A DNA stretch of 64,000 bases, taken from contig OY783192.1 in the NCBI GenBank assembly GCA_963678675.1, forward strand, positions 2,800,001-2,864,000, read 5' to 3'. The DNA is from Xiphydria camelus (Eukaryota > Arthropoda > Insecta > Hymenoptera > Xiphydriidae). Positions 59,053 through 64,000 of this stretch are shown in pieces. The notes beneath the pieces were generated by a model. It did not search any database, was not told the origin of the DNA, and was given only the letters and a program-made list of their open reading frames with translations. Positions within the stretch are counted from its first letter, which is position 1. Each line of letters opens with the position of its first letter. The translations under genes were made by a program, and so were the position numbers.

Positions 59053-60405
59053 TATACATGGATCTGGGAGACCTACTGAATTATGCGCATGAGCGAAATT
59101 TTCACGCATGCATTTAAAGGTTAAACTGACAATGAGAGATCAGTATTTTGCTTCGTCTCCCATTTTATATCATTGCACGCAGCGACCAACTCGAGCATTT
59201 CGATTAATTCCACTTTACCCCGAAAATACAAATAAAGCACCCGCCCCGTGCTTGTTTTACGGCCTTTAACCTTTTTGTCTTCCATCTACTTTTTTTTATA
59301 TGGCGCACAATTTCGGGTGACGATACGATTTCCAACCGCGACCCATCTCGATATTCGGTGCGGCGCGGCGAGAAAAAAACGGATGCGCTCGTCGAATTTT
59401 CGGACCGCGCTCCGCTGTTTGCTTCGCCCAATTAACGCCGAACAAACAAGCGGGCGGTCGAATCGACGAATCCGGTCGCTGCAACATTTATGTATTTTCG
59501 GTGTGGGTCTTCGCAATTTTTTTCGCGATCGGAAAATCGATGAGCGAGAGTGAGCTCATCCCCTCGGCTGGCATTCCGCGCAGAGCTTTAAATGGCCAAA
59601 TCATTGAAGAATATAACGCATACGCGTAGGCAATTTCGCAACGGTATACCAACGGTGTATTGTATGACCAGAAAATCAACTGAGTACGCTTCGAAGAACA
59701 TTTTAATCTTCGAACCGCAGAAAACGACTAACCGAAAGAAACGAAACGAGAGAGACTTCGAATTAAAATTTCACTCAAAGGGAAAAGGGCGCAGTTTCCA
59801 TAAATACGCGTAATTAAAATAACGCGCGGAAGCATTAATTATTTACAACGCAACTTTAACAAGGAGGTGGTTTAGCGCGAAAGCAAGATATCTACCACCG
59901 TGTGTGCCGGCCTCGCCCGGGGGTCGATATGTCTAACTCCCCCCATGGCTTTTCGTGGACGTCGAGCTTTCAATACGTCTCGACGTACATCCACGTTTTA
60001 CCGCGACGGTGCAGATTGTGCACTCGAACAGAGTGGTCGGAAGAGTCGAGCGCAGTTGAGTCAAATGGAGGAAAGAGGGTGGGTGGATTACCAGCGCAAG
60101 GGTCCGGTACACGAGACTCGAGGTTGCGTGCGTCAAGTGCATCCTTCAAGTCGCACGCCAATCTCTATTTTACTCCCCTCCCTCTCTTCTACCACTTTTT
60201 CTTCCTCCTTCTCCGCGCGCAAGTCAGGCGAACATCGAACGGAGGGTGTAAGTTGTCGAGAATGCTGTACTCAGGGGCAATTTGAGAGGAAAAGTGAGTG
60301 AGTGCTTACAGGGTAGGGAGATAAGATAAGATAAGGGTTATTATTGTACACGGCAGTATTATATAACATGTAGATCGTTACGAAAAGCAAATGAAGACAC
60401 ATCTA
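59053..60405. other. Non-coding, nothing recognised
   Basis: ORFs of up to 133 codons near 59900-60300 overlap in two frames and antisense. A GATAA repeat (about 60318-60337) lies at the right. Confidence 0.45.
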
Positions 60406-60554
60406 CATTGAAAAAAATATACCAGATTCGACTAAATTAGCGGTCGCCGACAAGAAATAACGCAGATTTACTTACTCGGACTAATAATTTGGAAGAATTG
60501 ATTATTGTTTGTTCCCGTTAAACAGTTTTCAATCATTATAACCAAATTATTTAA

Positions 60555-60746
60555 TACGTTCACTGCCGTCTCGGTCTATTAGACCGAGAATTTTACATTT
60601 GCACATAATTTAGTAAAGTATTTTTGCAGATAATTTAGTAAAGAGAGAGAGAGAGAGAGAGAGAGAATAGGAATTTTGAAAAATTCTTACGTGAGTCGTT
60701 ACTACACTTATAAACGTCTGTCTTCGCACTGTCGGCAGTCAACGTG
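60555..60746. mobile_element. TTAA-flanked MITE (piggyBac-like), first of a pair
   Basis: Starts TACGTTCACTGCCG and ends GTCGGCAGTCAACGTG, with TTAA at 60551-60554 and 60747-60750. It contains an AG microsatellite (60642-60666) and the small palindrome TCGGTCTATTAGACCGA. Confidence 0.7.
60642..60666. repeat. (AG)n microsatellite
   Basis: About twelve AG units, inside the TTAA-flanked element. Confidence 0.9.
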
Positions 60747-60750
60747 TTAA

Positions 60751-60876
60751 CCCGTTCGCTGCGGATGGCCTTTCTTCTGTGCAGAAGGGATATTTTGTTA
60801 AAGCATTGTTAAAGCGTATACGCCCCACGTGGCGTGTGCGAAAAGTCTTCATAAAAACGGCCTGGCAGGGAACGTG
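60751..60876. mobile_element. TTAA-flanked MITE (piggyBac-like), second of a pair
   Basis: Starts CCCGTTCGCTGCGGATGGCC and ends GGCCTGGCAGGGAACGTG; TTAA at 60747-60750 is shared with the first element, and another follows at 60877-60880. At 126 bp it is little more than its ends. Confidence 0.7.
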
Positions 60877-60950
60877 TTAATTATTTCATTTGTTTTATTC
60901 TATTTAAGTTTGACAGCCAGTTTAGTCAAATCTACTAAAATGTTTCGCTG

Positions 60951-61875
60951 TATAGTAATGAAAGCAAGAGAATGCAAAAAAAAATAACTAAAATTAGGTA
61001 AACACAAGAGGAAGAGGGTTAATCGATTGATTAATTGATGCGATTTTATTAGCCTTCTAGGCTATTATATAAAAACCTTATTACATAAATTTACTTACAT
61101 CTAAACTCTCTCTCTCTCTAAGAGTTGGGAGCGAAGGAGAAGGAGAGAGAGAAAGAAAAGAGAGAGAAGAGAGAAAAGGGAGAGAGAAGAGAGAAGAGAG
61201 AGAAGAGAAAGGAGAGAGGGAGTAACGTAGAACGTAGATTACCTATAGGGGTACGATGGATAAACGTGACATCTCAGACAGCTGTATCCCACTTCCGCGA
61301 TGCTACGACGTACTATACCAGACGAACCGGTCATTTCGGCGTTATGGCAAAACTAATACGCATCGGGAGCACCGCGATAAATTCCAAATGTCATTTACTC
61401 AATTGCAGATCTTTATTGCATGACAGTTTCTACGCCCGCGTCGTAAAGTTCCGTCGTGCGGTAAAGTTACTGCGCCGGGTGTCCGATGTGGCCGCGGCGG
61501 CGGTACACGGTCCGGCTGTACTTCGTGGTGTGACGCGCGTCCAGGAAGTCCAATTTCCTATTACAACGGATTCAATGACGTTGGGCGGTTCGTAAAGCAG
61601 TTGGCGATACAATCGGACCACGTGTACTTAATTAGCGACGGAATCGCGACCCGTCGCACCGACGTAGGAAATTGTCACCGCGCGTTAACGAAAAGCACCC
61701 GGTAAACATCGGACCGACCACCTGTAGGAGGCCAGTCGGGTGTGGTCCCGACTACCTAATGATTTATGTGAACGTTACTTTTTTATCTCCGAGCATCTCA
61801 CCGACTCGCCATTATTCTGACGTTCGTAAATCGTGGCCGAAGGAAAATAGACCTTCGAATATACACGCATATATA
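60951..61875. other. Non-coding, with a pyrimidine-purine tract
   Basis: The simple tract at 61105-61221 is listed separately. The 156-codon frame at 61125-61595 begins inside that tract and has no known domain in the remainder. Confidence 0.45.
61105..61221. repeat. CT run followed by a long GA-rich tract
   Basis: A CT run (61105-61119) is followed after a few bases by about 100 purines, mostly GA and GAA. The two halves can pair with each other, and the purine tract could form triplex DNA. Confidence 0.85.
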
Positions 61876-62082
61876 CAAAGAAAAAATTAGAGATCACTGG
61901 CGGGGAACGTCAATTTAGTTGCTTCAATTAAATAATTTGGTTATAATGATTGACAACTGTTTTTCGGAAACAAGCATTAGTCAATTCTACTAAATTATCA
62001 ATTGGTTCAAGTAACTAAACCTGCGTTCCCCCGTCCGTGATTGCTAATTTAGTCGAATCTACTACATTTTTCTTTTTTCAGT
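61876..62082. mobile_element. CACTG-end MITE, subfamily G
   Basis: Starts CAAAGAAAAAATTAGAGATC after TA and ends TTTTTCTTTTTTCAGTA before TA. Inner arms share GGGGAACG and ACTAAATTATCAATTGG with relatives at 22402 and 60406. Confidence 0.7.
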
Positions 62083-62085
62083 ATA

Positions 62086-62300
62086 CACTGAGAAAACAAT
62101 TTATTAATAGTTAATTAATATAATTTCAAATATGCATTAATTATGAAAATGTTTATTTCATTCAAATCGTAGCCTCGAAGGATCCAATTGTGTCAAATAA
62201 ATATTGTAATATAGCTGTCGAATATTAACTTTATTCAACGAAATGTTTATTTCGCCACGTTCAAACAAACATTTATTAATTGCAAATAAAGACACACCTA
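62086..62300. mobile_element. CACTG-end MITE, subfamily H
   Basis: Starts CACTGAGAAAACAATTTATT and is the reverse-orientation homologue of 38309-38558 (GAAATGTTTATTTCGCCACG). The right terminus has been replaced where the next element begins. Confidence 0.7.
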
Positions 62301-62370
62301 CACTGCAAAGAAATGTACTAGATTCCATTCAATTAGCGACTAAAAACTGTTCTCTCGATATAATGAGATC
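62301..62370. mobile_element. CACTG-end MITE, subfamily G, fragment
   Basis: CACTGCAAAGAAATGTACTAG and the following bases match the start of 60406-60950. Only about 70 bp remain. Confidence 0.5.
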
Positions 62371-63301
62371 GTGTAATGAGAGACCGGCAAAAATATGCGC
62401 CTGTGGTCGTAGATATTCGAAACTTTTCTACGCGTATATTACCCTCCGCGGTATATTATCACATTAGGACTAGGAGCGAGACCTTTCAACTTCGTTAAAC
62501 GCGCGCATGAAAATGCCTAAACGGCACACGAGGTCTCGCGGAGCGCGTTGAGACGACTTTATCGTGGGGCTCGTATGAGAAGGGGGGGGGGGGGGACGCT
62601 AATGAGTGCGGACGACCCAAGTCCCTCGGAATCGTATCGGATGAGTAAGTCGAGCAGGGCAGGGTGATTAGTCGTTAATGTTTATCATTAACCTTCAAGG
62701 TTAATTCCCGCATTAATTACTCCACGGTGTTGCCCGACTCGACACGACTTCGCGTGTCCCCGGGCGTGTTCGCGACACCGTTGCTGCGTGTATCCGATGT
62801 TCGATCGAGTTACGGACAGGAACATTTTCTACCTCGTGCACCGCAGCGGATATAGCGAAATTGTTTGGCGAAATGTAAAGCCCAAGAGAGGTAAAACGAA
62901 GCGCGCCTGTATTATCTTTTTTTTTCCGGCCTGTCAGTTTGCGTCGGGCTTTGGTTCCATTTGTACAATGCATTTCGGAGTAACGAAACGCATCGTCAAC
63001 GCGATGCAGTTACAATGGGCTCCTCTCCGAACGTTTTGACGCAACACGCGGTGTTAAAAAAACAATCACGGTCCGGCGCAACGCGATAAATTCGTGTGTT
63101 TAATAGAAGGAGATTTCGTTATCGCGCGCGGTCCACGTTCTGGTAACGTATTTTGTTCCAGTCACAGTGCGCCAGCGATACTTCACACGCGGACCATCGA
63201 CGAGCGTGCCGATACGCCCACGCTTCCTATCGCGCGTATATGGATACGGCAGCAAGGCGGACAACTGGTCTATATTCATCGCGGGGTTGAACGAAAGTTA
63301 A
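62371..63301. other. Non-coding, nothing recognised
   Basis: Contains the G15 run. ORFs of 74-86 codons show no domain. Confidence 0.5.
62582..62596 (+). repeat. Poly-G run (15 G)
   Basis: Fifteen consecutive G residues, comparable to 5542-5557. Confidence 0.9.
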
Positions 63302-63540
63302 CACTAGAACTACCGAATGGTTGCGCTTTATAAGACGGTCGTTTTGGCGGGTGATTGTCTCGTTATCCGTGGATTTTTCGTCCATACTGCTATAGAACTT
63401 TTTTGTAGACCGAAATGTGCTCTACAAAAAAGTATTCTACCAATTTTGACAAAAAACTCATGGGTTACGAAATAATTGAGGTTGAATGGAACTCTGAATA
63501 AGACACCGGTCAAATTGACCGGTTGCGGTAGTTCTAGTCT
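63302..63540. mobile_element. TTAA-associated MITE (piggyBac-like)
   Basis: Starts CACTAGAACTACCG after TTAA (63298-63301) and ends CGGTAGTTCTAGTCT. The right TTAA is missing, replaced by a GT microsatellite. The interior has the palindrome GACCGGTCAAATTGACCGG-like near its right end. Confidence 0.65.
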
Positions 63541-63563
63541 GTGTGTGTGTGTGTGTGTGTGTG
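63540..63563. repeat. (GT)n microsatellite
   Basis: About twelve GT units abutting the TTAA-associated element. Confidence 0.95.
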
Positions 63564-63638
63564 GACTGTCCACTGTTTTTGTTCTTCTTTCATCTTTGTT
63601 AAGCGAGGCTTAATACAATGTAAAACGGGATCGTCGTA

Positions 63639-63910
63639 CACTGTTAGATATTATTGCAAGCTTCTAACACATTTGTAAATGAAATTTATAAAACTAATTG
63701 AGAAATTCGATAACAAGTGGGAATTTACGATACATATTGTAATTTTACGATATCTTATTGTGATTCTGCAATATTGATCATGATTTTCCTATACTTCCCT
63801 CTTGGAATTTGTGTTTTCACATCAAATTCTTAGTAATTTTACTATACTTCTGTGTTCGTTAAAAGCTTCCAACATAATTAGTGAAGTCAGAACAGAAATT
63901 TTTAACAGTA
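63639..63910. mobile_element. CACTG-end-like MITE
   Basis: Starts CACTGTTAGATATTATTGC and ends AGAAATTTTTAACAGTA, TA on both sides. Arms share AAGCTTCTAACA and its complement. It lacks the GAGAAAA terminal block, so it may be a separate family. Confidence 0.6.
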
Positions 63911-64000
63911 TACAGGGCATATAAATAAATTGAAACTAGCGGCAGTAACAAAAAATACCGACCCACGACTCCCGGCATTTCGCCCTAACCAGATTCCAGG

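Larger units (their letters stand above)
60406..60950. mobile_element. CACTG-end MITE, subfamily G, split by TTAA elements
   Basis: The left half starts CATTGAAAAAAATATACCAG and the right half ends GTCAAATCTACTAAAATG plus a decayed terminus. The TTAA-flanked pair at 60555-60876 lies between them. Related to 22402 and 61876. Confidence 0.6.

Overview
The window looks like insect nuclear DNA, most likely from a hymenopteran such as an ant. This rests on three things seen here: CG dinucleotides are not depleted, AT-rich MITEs are dense, and there is a BEL/Pao LTR retrotransposon. The species assignment is inference. There is no bacterial gene organisation. I find no host protein-coding exon, tRNA, rRNA or CRISPR array that I can defend. 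The many short ORFs in CG-rich stretches overlap on opposite strands, are low in complexity and resemble no family I know.

The only convincing coding sequence is one nearly intact BEL/Pao element on the minus strand (11451-19339). It has 985-bp LTRs that differ at one base, a 5-bp target duplication (ATACC), a primer-binding site matching tRNA-Tyr, a polypurine tract, gag, and a pol with protease, reverse transcriptase, RNase H, integrase and a DUF5641-like tail. Gag and pol share one frame, separated by a single UGA in the leaky context UGA-CUA. The pol frame has no ATG before the protease active site. Its RNA leader carries nine tandem units, each able to fold a small hairpin.

Most other recognisable sequence is non-autonomous DNA transposons. 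About twenty elements of several unrelated interiors share the ends CACTGAGAAAA...TTTTCTCAGTG. They often sit end to end or nested, and their 2-bp target duplications are TA or CA/TG. Further groups are TA-flanked Tc1/mariner-like MITEs (4317-4543, 38056-38277, 57673-57845, 6082-6154) and TTAA-flanked piggyBac-like elements (21506-21685, 50541-51115, 60555-60876, 63302-63540).

The regions run as follows. 1-11445 is unannotated DNA with MITEs and a 200-base assembly gap. 11446-19344 is the retrotransposon and its target duplication. 19345-30201 is MITE-rich. 30202-33995, 38559-40280, 40756-42241 and 43593-54490 are mostly CG-rich DNA without recognised genes, containing a perfect 62-bp inverted repeat at 47152-47288. 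54491-64000 is again MITE-rich. Two minus-strand sequences of the form polypyrimidine-CAG|GTANG (2492-2514 and 57272-57297) look like recursive splice sites. With the absence of exons, they raise the possibility that the whole window lies in one very long intron of a minus-strand gene.
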